Source: Syntrophobacteraceae bacterium (GTDB taxonomy: Bacteria; Desulfobacterota; Syntrophobacteria; Syntrophobacterales; Syntrophobacteraceae). From it: a DNA stretch of 64,000 nucleotides. The position numbers and the translations under genes are program-made. This document shows positions 28,495 to 36,709 of this stretch, in pieces (within the stretch, counting starts at the first letter, position 1; every line of letters starts with the position of its first letter). The stretch is from NCBI GenBank assembly GCA_031292215.1, contig JARLHO010000125.1, forward strand, positions 48,408 to 112,407. Reading direction: 5' to 3'. The notes under the pieces are model-generated. The model searched no databases. It was not told where the DNA came from and saw only the letters and a program-made list of their open reading frames with translations.

Positions 28495-28668
28495 ATGGAA
28501 CAAAAGCTGAAATTGATTGAGAAAATGGAAGCAAAAGCAATGAGTGTCGCCCAGGTGGCGGAAGCCATCTCATTTGATCCCAAGATTTTGGGCCTCTATC
28601 TCGTAAAAGATGCCTATCCCATTCCCAAAAGAATACTCGATAAGCTGGAAACCGCTCTGGCCAACTGA
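28495..28668 (+). CDS. Small helix-turn-helix-like protein, 57 aa
   Basis: Starts at an ATG seven bases after AGGAG. It reads EKMEAKAMSVAQVAEAISF then D-P-K-I-L-G-L-Y-L-V and PIPKRILDKLETAL, in which the spacing A-Q-V-A-E-A-I ... P-x-x-L-x-x-Y-L resembles a minimal XRE-type helix-turn-helix. No known family name is given. It lies 127 bp upstream of der, in the same direction. A longer reading frame from 28321 passes through the terminator and is rejected. Confidence 0.55.
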   Translation: MEQKLKLIEKMEAKAMSVAQVAEAISFDPKILGLYLVKDAYPIPKRILDKLETALAN

Positions 28669-28795
28669 GGACCGAGATCGGACAGCGGGTATCAGATGCC
28701 GGAAAAACTATTGCTCCGCCATCTGATAGCCGCCGTGTTCCCTGCAGGCTTATTGCAGCACAACTCGCGTTTGTCGCATGAGGTATTTCCCGTAA

Positions 28796-30130
28796 ATGGC
28801 TATAATCGCAATAGTTGGAAGACCCAATGTGGGCAAGTCGACTCTTTTTAACCGGGTAAGCAAAAGCAGCCGCGCACTCGTCGACGACCTGCCGGGGGTG
28901 ACCAGAGACAGAAATTATGCCCGCACCTCGTGGGACGAAAAGAGTTTCACGCTCGTCGACACGGGCGGGTTTGTCACTGGCGAATCTTCCAGCTTTGATA
29001 AAGGCACGCGCGAGCAAATCCATCACGCCATCGAGCAAGCCGATATTCTTCTTTTCGTAGCGGATGGCCGGGCCGGTCTTCACCCTGAGGACTCCGCACT
29101 CTTCGACCTCCTGCGCCGTTCCTCCAAGCCCCTTTTCTTTTCCGTAAACAAAATCGATGGGCCCGAGCAACAGGGGCGGCTGGTCGATTTTTACGCCCTT
29201 GGCGTTCAGGACATCTACCCTGTCAGCGCGGCACACGGATTTGGGGTTGGCGATCTGTTCTCCGATATAGTCAAACTTATCGATGAGCCCGAAGAGCAGC
29301 CCTTCGACGAACTTGAACCCCGGGAAATCCGCATATCCATCCTCGGGCGCCCAAACGTCGGCAAATCGACCCTGGTAAACCGTATCCTGGGGGAGCCGCG
29401 CGTTATTGTCAGCCCCATCGCCGGGACCACGCGAGACGCCGTGGATACCGCCTTTGAGCGTGACAACCGCAAATACCTGCTAATCGATACCGCCGGGATA
29501 CGAAGAAAGGGAAAGACCCATGAAAAACTTGAAAAACTAAGCATTATCAAGGCCCTTCAAAGCATAGACAAAAGCCATGTCTGCATCCTTTTGGTCGATG
29601 CCGTCGAGGGCCCGGCAGACCAGGACCTCCACATCGCCGGCTATATTCAGGATCGGTCCCGCGCCTTCATCATCGGGGTAAACAAGTGGGACGAGTTCGG
29701 CGCCAATCCCAAGTCCCAAAAAGAGTTCCTCGAAGATCTCAAGTACCGCTTTCGCGCCATGCCGTTTGCTCCGGTCCTTCCCTTTTCCGCCCTTACGGGC
29801 CAAGGGACCCGCAAGGTGCTCCCTGCGGTGCGAGACGTTTTCACCCAGTACGACAGCCGAATCTCCACGGGCATCCTCAACCGGGCGCTGGGGGATGCCA
29901 TCGCCGCCCATGAACCTCCCATGGTGCACGGCAGGCGGCTCAAATTCTTTTACGCCACCCAGGCCTCCACCCGCCCTCCAACGTTCGTTATTTTTTGCAA
30001 TAGCCCCGAGAGCATCCATTTTTCCTACGAAAGATTTCTGGTAAACAAATTCCGGGAGAGCTTCGCGTTCGATAAAACGCCGCTCAAGCTGGTGTTTCGA
30101 GGAAGAACTCAGAGGGACAAAAAAGATTAG
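28796..30130 (+). CDS. der: Ribosome biogenesis GTPase Der (EngA)
   Basis: An essential tandem-GTPase that acts in 50S subunit assembly. 444 aa. First G domain: GRPNVGKSTLFNR, DLPGVTRDRNY, DTGG, NKID. Second G domain: GRPNVGKSTLVNRI, PIAGTTRDAVDT, DTAGIRRKGK, NKWD. The C-terminal KH-like domain follows (about 355-440), including RPPTFVIFCNSPE. The length is normal and all GTP motifs are intact. Confidence 0.98.
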   Translation: MAIIAIVGRPNVGKSTLFNRVSKSSRALVDDLPGVTRDRNYARTSWDEKSFTLVDTGGFVTGESSSFDKGTREQIHHAIEQADILLFVADGRAGLHPEDSALFDLLRRSSKPLFFSVNKIDGPEQQGRLVDFYALGVQDIYPVSAAHGFGVGDLFSDIVKLIDEPEEQPFDELEPREIRISILGRPNVGKSTLVNRILGEPRVIVSPIAGTTRDAVDTAFERDNRKYLLIDTAGIRRKGKTHEKLEKLSIIKALQSIDKSHVCILLVDAVEGPADQDLHIAGYIQDRSRAFIIGVNKWDEFGANPKSQKEFLEDLKYRFRAMPFAPVLPFSALTGQGTRKVLPAVRDVFTQYDSRISTGILNRALGDAIAAHEPPMVHGRRLKFFYATQASTRPPTFVIFCNSPESIHFSYERFLVNKFRESFAFDKTPLKLVFRGRTQRDKKD

Positions 30131-30209
30131 GTTCTCGTTTGCGAGGTCGTCTGGGGGCCGCAGAGCGGCGCTATCTCCGGGCAACACGCAAATACGCTCC
30201 GCCCTCGGT

Positions 30210-31007
30210 CTATTCGAACCTGTAAAACTCGTGAAAATGGTGGACTGGTCCAGCTCCCCGACCCAGCGCAAGACCGCCGGCAATTGCCGCCCCCACATAC
30301 GTTTTGGCCCCCCTTACCGCCTCTTCGACAGTTTTACCGCGCGCGAAAAACGCCGCTATGGCCGAAGCGAAAGTGCAGCCGGTGCCGTGCGTATTGGACG
30401 TTTCATGACGAAGGGCCGCAAATTCGAAGAATTTGCTCCCGTCATAGAGCAAGTCAACGGGCGCCCCCGGGAGGTGGCCTCCTTTAATTACGACGTATCC
30501 GCACCCCAGTTGTTTGAGCCTTACGGCGGCGCGCCTCATATCTTCTACGCACACCACCCGCATTCCCGTTAGCGCCTCGGCCTCACAAAGATTTGGCGTA
30601 ACCACCAGGGCCATCGGCAACAACCGGAAGACAAGCGTCTCCAATGCGTCTTCACCAAGTAGCCGGTGTCCGCTCGAAGAGATCATTACGGGGTCGACTA
30701 CCAGGTTTTTTATACCCAGTCGCTCCATATCCGAACACACCCTGGATATGATCGCCCGGTTGCAAAGCATGCCGGTCTTCACCGCGTCAACCCCGATATC
30801 GCAGACAACCGAGTGAATCTGCGAGGAAACAAAATCCGCATCCATTTCGACTATGGCATCGACTCCCAGGGTGTTTTGGGAGGTAAGGGCCGTAACAGCG
30901 CACGTCGCGTAAACCCCCAGGGCTGAAAACGTCTTCATATCCGCCTGAATCCCCGCGCCCGCGCAGGAATCGGAGCCCGCAATAGTAAGCGCCCTTGGTA
31001 TTTTCAC
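30210..31007 (-). CDS. thiD: Hydroxymethylpyrimidine(-phosphate) kinase ThiD
   Basis: Phosphorylates HMP and HMP-P for thiamine synthesis. 265 aa, ribokinase fold. TIAGSDSCAGAGIQADMKTF is the N-terminal signature, TSQNTLGV, DPVMISSSGHRLL and the anion-hole region NTHGTGCTFASAIAAFFA with catalytic Asp/Cys motif are all there. Starts with GTG overlapping the thiL stop (GTGA), so the two are translationally coupled. A thiamine gene pair away from thiG; no second riboswitch is seen before it. Confidence 0.96.
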   Translation of the reverse strand: MKIPRALTIAGSDSCAGAGIQADMKTFSALGVYATCAVTALTSQNTLGVDAIVEMDADFVSSQIHSVVCDIGVDAVKTGMLCNRAIISRVCSDMERLGIKNLVVDPVMISSSGHRLLGEDALETLVFRLLPMALVVTPNLCEAEALTGMRVVCVEDMRRAAVRLKQLGCGYVVIKGGHLPGAPVDLLYDGSKFFEFAALRHETSNTHGTGCTFASAIAAFFARGKTVEEAVRGAKTYVGAAIAGGLALGRGAGPVHHFHEFYRFE

Positions 31008-32023
31008 CCCTTACTCTCCCCGAAATGGTCAAAGCCTTTTACCGCCGAAACCTTTCGCGTTCCTTCGGCAAACCTTATGTCCACACCGGTTCCAGCCGTA
31101 ATCGTTCCTATTTGCGAGCACGTTGTTCCGGTTTGATCGAGTAACATTTGCTTAAGACTCGCAACCGCTTCGGGGGGGGCGGTAAAGATCAGTTCGTAGT
31201 CCTCACCACCCGAGAGGGCCCATTCCAGGCAATCGGCCCCGGCGGCCAGGGCGGCTTCGCCGAGTTCCCGGCTGATGGAAACACCGCCCGAATCGACGTC
31301 TGCGCCCGTCCCGCTTGCCTTGCAAATATGCAAAAGATCGCCGATTACTCCATCGCTTACGTCTATCATCGCCGTCACAAGGCCGGACCGGGCCAGAAGC
31401 CGCCCCTCCGCAAGGCGCGGCCGAGGGCATAGATGGCTCTCGATAAGCCGTTGCCTGGTAGACGCGCTAAGAGCCAGATCGGGGCGCCGAATCAGTTCCA
31501 GACCCGCCCGGGACTCGCCGGGCGAGCCCGTAAGGACAACGGCGTCTCCAACGCGGGCCGTGCTCCTCAATACGAGCCGCTCCGGGGCGACAACCCCCAG
31601 CAGTGTACAGTCGAGCACAATGACGGATTTCATCCGGCTCAAATTGCCTCCGGCAATCGAGGCGCCCGCAAGCGCCATCTCGTCCCCCAGTCCGCGGTAC
31701 AGCTCCTCGATGTATCCGACCTCCATCTCCCCGGGTATGGCCAAAGATACGAGCGCCCAGCGCGGGTCTCCGCCCGAGGCGGCAATGTCGCTCACATTTA
31801 TGGCCGCCACGCGGCGGCCCAACTGGTACGGGGTGATGGCATCCCGCATGAAATGGACTCCCTCGACCTGGCTGTCGCAGGTTGCGAGCAGATACTCAGG
31901 GCCCGAGGTATCGAGCACCGCCACATCGTCTCCGATGCCTTTGATCACTCCGGGGCAATGGTGCGAAAGCATGGCCGCTATGCGATCGATTAGTCCGAAC
32001 TCTCCGATTTCTTTTACCAGCAC
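31004..32023 (-). CDS. thiL: Thiamine-monophosphate kinase ThiL
   Basis: Makes thiamine diphosphate from the monophosphate. About 339 aa. GIGDDVAVLD (Mg/ATP), LATCDSQVEGVHF, AAINVSDIAASGGDPRWALV, GGNLSRM and SGGEDYELIF are family motifs. I chose the GTG at 32023: an AGGAG site precedes it and it leaves a normal N terminus (VLVKEIGEFGLIDRIA). ATGs at 32050 and 32074 and an upstream start at 32116 lack good sites. Confidence 0.93.
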   Translation of the reverse strand: MLVKEIGEFGLIDRIAAMLSHHCPGVIKGIGDDVAVLDTSGPEYLLATCDSQVEGVHFMRDAITPYQLGRRVAAINVSDIAASGGDPRWALVSLAIPGEMEVGYIEELYRGLGDEMALAGASIAGGNLSRMKSVIVLDCTLLGVVAPERLVLRSTARVGDAVVLTGSPGESRAGLELIRRPDLALSASTRQRLIESHLCPRPRLAEGRLLARSGLVTAMIDVSDGVIGDLLHICKASGTGADVDSGGVSISRELGEAALAAGADCLEWALSGGEDYELIFTAPPEAVASLKQMLLDQTGTTCSQIGTITAGTGVDIRFAEGTRKVSAVKGFDHFGESKG

Positions 32024-32180
32024 CCTATTTCTCCTGTCTTCCCGGTTCATGTAGTCCCTAAGATAACCACCCATAATAGAGGATCGATTTATTTTTTCCA
32101 CGCCAAAAGCAAACATTTGCAGCCCGGGGTCCGCTTCTCTTTTGACTTGGCATGCCGGTGAAAAATTCGGCGGCGATTTC

Positions 32181-32208
32181 TTGACAACGCGTTAATGAAC
32201 ACTATGGT
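32181..32208 (+). promoter_or_regulatory. Promoter before the sulfatase maturase gene
   Basis: Consensus TTGACA (32181-32186) and TATGGT (32203-32208), 16 bp apart. Transcription would begin near 32215, about 30-40 bases before the start codon. Confidence 0.5.
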
Positions 32209-32242
32209 TTGCTGATAGTTCTTCTCCCGAGTTTTCCCATCC

Positions 32243-33610
32243 GTGAGAGCCCCCGTCATGACCAATGGAAAAACACCCCCTCGAATCCACGTTTTAGCCA
32301 AGCCAACGGGGGCGATTTGCAACTTGAAATGTTCCTATTGCTTTTTCTTAAGCAAAGAATCTCTCTACCCCGGCAGTACCTTTCGCATGAGTGACGAAGT
32401 GCTGGACCATTACATCCGGCAACTCATTGAGGCCCATCGCGCCAATAAGGTGACGGTCGCCTGGCAGGGTGGAGAACCCACCTTGATGGGCATCGACTTC
32501 TTTCGGCGCGCCATCGAATACCAACACAAGCACCAACGGCCGGGCATGACTTTCGAGAACACCCTGCAAACCAACGGCACGCTACTTGACGACGAATGGT
32601 GCGAGTTCTTCCGTGACCACGGCTTCCTCATCGGCATCAGTGTTGACGGCCCTCGTGAGTTGCACGATGCCTACCGGGTGAACAAGAGGGGCAGGCCTAC
32701 CTTTGACAGGGTGATGGGAGGCCTCCGGTTGCTGCAAAAGCATGATGTGGAATACAACATTCTGACCACTGTCAATCGCCTCAACGCCGATCATCCCCTG
32801 GAAGTTTACCGATTTCTCCGGGACCAAGCCGGCGCCACATGGATGCAGTTCATTCCCGCGATAGAACGCCTCGACGAGCAGGGAGTCTTTCTCTTCCAGG
32901 AAGGGAAGATGGTCTCCGATCGTTCGGTTCTTCCGGAACAGCTCGGCAATTTCCTGGTCACCATTTTTGATGAATGGGTGCGAAGAGATGTCGGACGGGT
33001 GTTCGTGCAGACCTTCGAGGCAAGTGTAAGAAACTGGCTGGGCCTGCCCTCATCCGGCATGTGCGTTTTCGACGCCACGTGCGGTCAAGGACTGGCCATG
33101 GAGCATAACGGCGATCTTTACTCCTGCGACCATTTTGTCGAGCCCCGGCACTTGCTGGGCAACATCCTGCGAACCCACATGATCGAGTTGACGGGCCTGC
33201 CTCAGCAGAAGAAGTTTGGCCGTGACAAGATGGAAACCCTGCCCCGGTGCTGCCGTGAGTGCGAGGTCCGATTTGCCTGCCAGGGTGAATGTCCCAGGAA
33301 CCGGTTTCTCACGACACAGGAGGAGGAACCGGGGATGAACTATCTGTGTGCCGGTTACAAGGCGTTCTTCCATCACATTGACGGTCCCATGAAGATCTTG
33401 GCTGCCCTGCTGCGGCGCGGGTACCCGGCCGCGCAGCTCATGGAGGTCCTCGCTGAGAATGAGGGCCAATCGGCCAAGGCTTTTGCCAAGGCAGGCCGAA
33501 ATGATCCCTGCCCCTGCGGCAGTGGCCGCAAGTTCAAAAAATGTCATGGCCTGGAGCAAACCGGCAAGTTCAGGGAAGAACCTCTAAACTCGGCGCGCCG
33601 CTCTCAGTAG
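32243..33610 (+). CDS. Anaerobic sulfatase-maturating radical SAM enzyme with SEC-C tail
   Basis: Converts the active-site Cys or Ser of a sulfatase to formylglycine without oxygen. 455 aa from GTG at 32243 (ATG at 32258 also possible). Radical SAM cluster C26-x3-C30-x2-C33 in ICNLKCSYCFF; VAWQGGEPTLMG and the SPASM cysteine clusters (CVFDATCGQG; CCRECEVRFACQGECPRNRF) follow. The end carries a SEC-C motif, RNDPCPCGSGRKFKKCHG, a zinc-binding tail not required by the family. The cognate sulfatase is encoded 104 bp downstream. Confidence 0.95.
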   Translation: MRAPVMTNGKTPPRIHVLAKPTGAICNLKCSYCFFLSKESLYPGSTFRMSDEVLDHYIRQLIEAHRANKVTVAWQGGEPTLMGIDFFRRAIEYQHKHQRPGMTFENTLQTNGTLLDDEWCEFFRDHGFLIGISVDGPRELHDAYRVNKRGRPTFDRVMGGLRLLQKHDVEYNILTTVNRLNADHPLEVYRFLRDQAGATWMQFIPAIERLDEQGVFLFQEGKMVSDRSVLPEQLGNFLVTIFDEWVRRDVGRVFVQTFEASVRNWLGLPSSGMCVFDATCGQGLAMEHNGDLYSCDHFVEPRHLLGNILRTHMIELTGLPQQKKFGRDKMETLPRCCRECEVRFACQGECPRNRFLTTQEEEPGMNYLCAGYKAFFHHIDGPMKILAALLRRGYPAAQLMEVLAENEGQSAKAFAKAGRNDPCPCGSGRKFKKCHGLEQTGKFREEPLNSARRSQ

Positions 33611-33714
33611 GGTCACGAAGCGGCCTCATGGCGCCGGCCGATTCCGGAAAAGCTCTGAATCAGGGTCTCTGGTGAGATGATCGACGGTCCCATGGCACCC
33701 CAAAAGGAGGATTT

Positions 33715-35208
33715 ATGCCAACAGAAAAGAAACCAAATATCCTCATCATCTTCGGAGATGACATCGGATGCTGGAACATCAGTGCTTACAGCCACGGCAT
33801 GATGGGCTACCGGACGCCAAACATCGACCGCATCGCCAGGGAAGGTATTATGTTTACCGATTGTTACGGCGAGCAGAGCTGCACGGCTGGGCGCTCAGCT
33901 TTTATCACCGGGCAGAGTGTGTTCCGCACTGGATTGAGCAAGGTGGGCATGCCGGGAGCCGACTTGGGCCTTCGCGGCGAGGATCCCACCATTGCCGAGT
34001 TGCTTAAGCCGCTGGGGTATGCCACTGGTCAGTTCGGCAAGAACCACTTCGGGGATAAAGACGAATTCCTGCCCACCAAACACGGATTCGACGAGTTCTT
34101 CGGCTTCCTGTATCATCTGAACGCTTGTGAGGAGCCGGAGTTGCGCGACTACCCTCCGGAAACCGATTTTCCTGAGTTCAAGAAAAACTTTGGCCCCCGG
34201 GGCGTGCTCCGCTGCAACGCCGAGGGCCGCATCGAAGACACCGGCCAGCTCACGAAAAAGCGAATGGAGACCATCGACGATGAGGTCCTGGCCGCAGCTA
34301 CGGAATACATGGACCGCCAAGTCAAAGCCGATAAGCCTTTTTTCGTCTGGTTCAACACATCTCATATGCACTTTCGCACCCATGCCAAGCCCGGGAGCCT
34401 GGGGCAGTCCGGGCGCTGGCAGTCGGAATACCACGACGTCATGATCGACCACGATAAATGTGTGGGGGCGCTGCTCAAACAGATGGATGACCTCGGCATC
34501 GCGGAAAATACCATCGTCATGTACAGCACCGACAACGGACCGCATATGAACTCCTGGCCCGATGGCGGCATGACGCCCTTCCGCAACGAGAAGGACTCCA
34601 ACTGGGAGGGCGCTTTCCGTGTTCCATCCATGGTGCGCTGGCCGGGCGTGATCAAACCAGCCACAGTCTCTAATGAAATTGTCAGCCATTTGGACTGGTT
34701 GCCAACCCTCCTGGCAGTCGCCGGAGAGCCTGACATCAAGGAGAAGCTCCTCAAAGGACACAAGGCTGGGGAAAAGACTTTCAAGGTGAACCTCGACGGC
34801 TACAACCTCCTGCCCTTCCTTAAGGGCTCAGAAACAAAGAGTCCACGCGTGGAATACTTCTACTTCTCCGATGACGGCGACCTGATGGCCCTGCGCTACG
34901 ACAACTGGAAGCTCCATTTCATGGAGCAGCGCATGGTTGGCACCCTGCGGATCTGGCAGGAACCGCTGGTCCCGTTGCGGTTTCCGAAAATCTTCAACTT
35001 GCGAACCGACCCCTTCGAGCGGGCAGACATTACCTCGAACACTTACTGGGACTGGGTGCTCGATCACATCTACCTTATGCTGCCGGCACAGAAGGCCGTC
35101 GCTGATTTTCTGAAAACATTCGTTGAGTTCCCGCCGCGCCAGAAGGCGGCGAGCTATACCATCGACCAGGTGATGGAGAAGCTCCTCGGGGGCGCCGGTA
35201 GCCGCTAA
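33715..35208 (+). CDS. Arylsulfatase, CTAGR-type, cytoplasmic
   Basis: A 497-aa alkaline-phosphatase-superfamily sulfatase. Metal residues in IIFGDDIGCWN (D15, D16) are present, and the formylglycine site is C56-T-A-G-R60 instead of the classical CxPxR. FVWFNTSHMHFRTH, VMYSTDNGPH and AFRVPSMVRWPG follow. No signal peptide. It pairs with the anaerobic maturase before it. Codon choice is less extreme than in neighbours (more C/G-balanced), which together with the self-contained pair suggests transfer. Substrate unknown. Confidence 0.94.
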   Translation: MPTEKKPNILIIFGDDIGCWNISAYSHGMMGYRTPNIDRIAREGIMFTDCYGEQSCTAGRSAFITGQSVFRTGLSKVGMPGADLGLRGEDPTIAELLKPLGYATGQFGKNHFGDKDEFLPTKHGFDEFFGFLYHLNACEEPELRDYPPETDFPEFKKNFGPRGVLRCNAEGRIEDTGQLTKKRMETIDDEVLAAATEYMDRQVKADKPFFVWFNTSHMHFRTHAKPGSLGQSGRWQSEYHDVMIDHDKCVGALLKQMDDLGIAENTIVMYSTDNGPHMNSWPDGGMTPFRNEKDSNWEGAFRVPSMVRWPGVIKPATVSNEIVSHLDWLPTLLAVAGEPDIKEKLLKGHKAGEKTFKVNLDGYNLLPFLKGSETKSPRVEYFYFSDDGDLMALRYDNWKLHFMEQRMVGTLRIWQEPLVPLRFPKIFNLRTDPFERADITSNTYWDWVLDHIYLMLPAQKAVADFLKTFVEFPPRQKAASYTIDQVMEKLLGGAGSR

Positions 35209-35219
35209 AGTCTCTTTAA

Positions 35220-35269
35220 TCCCCGCGGATTCACGGTGACACCGTGGATTTGCGGGGGACAATCTTTTT
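35220..35269 (+). terminator. Terminator after the sulfatase gene
   Basis: CCCCGC (35221-35226) pairs with GCGGGG (35252-35257), with an inner ATTCACGG/CCGTGGAT stem, followed by TCTTTTT. The remaining 300 bp to the next gene hold a C-rich stretch (about 35511-35524) and a GAGGAG ribosome-binding site, nothing else that I recognise. Confidence 0.8.
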
Positions 35270-35571
35270 CACTACTACATTTTAACTCTCGGTCAGCTCA
35301 AGCGCACAAGAACCTCTCTAAAATCCAAAGCTGGGCGCCTCCGCGCGGAGTACTCACAACTGCGAGGGGATTGACCAGAATGAATAATTATCCGTTTTTG
35401 GCCGAACAAGTTCACCGTGGCATCTGCTTACAGCCGTCTTGACTCCAGGCCGATTTCATGAGAATAATGAGGTCGTTGAAATCTTTTACAGGTCGTTTAA
35501 CGATTACCACCCCACCCCCCCCCGCCGTCAGACTGCCTCTTGGCGGGTAATTTTCCAATGAGGAGACTTAG

Positions 35572-36558
35572 ATGAACAAATTTGGGCTGATCGTTATTTC
35601 AACGCTCGCTTCCCTCGCACTTTTGGTCGGCTATAATTTTTCCGTTTCCCACGCCGCCCAAAGCGCCGAACAAAATGCCGCCACAGTAAACGGCAAACCG
35701 ATACCGATGTCCCTCTACACCTCGCAGCTCGATCGCCTCCTTAAGCAGTTTTCCCTGACCGGGCGAAAGCTTGACGAAAAACAGACCTCCGCTTTGAAAA
35801 AAAGAATCCTCGACAGCCTGATCGCGCGCGAAGTGCTAAAGCAGGAAGCGCAGAAAAGAGGAATCAAGGCAGACGATGCCATGATCAACTCCCAAATGCA
35901 AACTTTCAAAAAATCCGCGACTCCGGAGAAGTTCGAGGCTTCCCTCAAGCAAATGAACATGACCGAAGCGACTTTTAGAGATTACCTGGCCACCGAATTC
36001 GCAATCAAAAAGATGATCGACACCGATCTTGCCTCCAAGGTAACGGTTACTCCCCGGGAAGTAAGAGCCTTCTATGACTCCAAGCCCGAGCTGTTCAAGG
36101 CGCCCGAAATGGTAAGGGCCAGCCATATCCTCGTAAAAGTGGACAAAAACGCCACCGCCAAACAAAAGGCCGCGGCCCTCGCAAAAATCAAAGCCATACG
36201 AAAGCGCATCCTCAAGGGCGCCGATTTCGCCACGGTCGCCCGGGAAGTCTCCGACGACACGGGTTCGAAAGCCAACGGAGGAGACCTTAACTTTTTTGCA
36301 AAAGGGCAGATGGTTCCTGAATTCGAAAAGGCCGCCTTCTCGCTAAAGCCCGGTCAGATGAGCGGCATTGTTACAACCCAGTTTGGCTATCACCTGATAA
36401 AGGTAACCGCCCTAAAACCGGCGGGAACCGTTCCCTTCGACAAAATCAAGGACCGAATAGAGCAGCACCTCAAAACTCAAAAAATGCAAAACGCTCTGCC
36501 CCCGTACATCGAAGCCCTCAAATCAAAGGCAAAAATAGAGATTTTTGTAAAGGCGTAG
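35572..36558 (+). CDS. Periplasmic parvulin-type peptidyl-prolyl isomerase (SurA/PpiC-like)
   Basis: Folds exported proteins. 328 aa. The N terminus is a signal peptide or anchor (LIVISTLASLALLVGYNFSV). A SurA-N-like helical part (about 35-165) precedes one rotamase domain (about 180-280): ASHILVKV, FATVAREVSDDTGSKANGGD, LNFFAKGQMVPEFEKAAF and FGYHLIKV. The final segment is a short helix. Only one rotamase copy is present, compared with two in E. coli SurA. Confidence 0.9.
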   Translation: MNKFGLIVISTLASLALLVGYNFSVSHAAQSAEQNAATVNGKPIPMSLYTSQLDRLLKQFSLTGRKLDEKQTSALKKRILDSLIAREVLKQEAQKRGIKADDAMINSQMQTFKKSATPEKFEASLKQMNMTEATFRDYLATEFAIKKMIDTDLASKVTVTPREVRAFYDSKPELFKAPEMVRASHILVKVDKNATAKQKAAALAKIKAIRKRILKGADFATVAREVSDDTGSKANGGDLNFFAKGQMVPEFEKAAFSLKPGQMSGIVTTQFGYHLIKVTALKPAGTVPFDKIKDRIEQHLKTQKMQNALPPYIEALKSKAKIEIFVKA

Positions 36559-36617
36559 GGTTCTGTCGCATGGCGCCCGGCGCTTTGACAACTTAGATTG
36601 TTTTACGCAACATCGGT

Positions 36618-36654
36618 GCTGAAGCCGCCAGCCCCCGTGGGCTGGCGCTTCAGC
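36618..36654. repeat. Strong hairpin downstream of the isomerase gene
   Basis: GCTGAAGC and GCCAGCCC pair with GGGCTGGC and GCTTCAGC around CCGT, with a single bulge. No T-run follows, so it is a REP-like hairpin or mRNA-end stabiliser. Confidence 0.55.
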
Positions 36655-36709
36655 CTGGCAAGCGCCTGGCGAGTTACCGGTAAAGCATGACTGAGAGTGG
36701 ATTTGCTCG

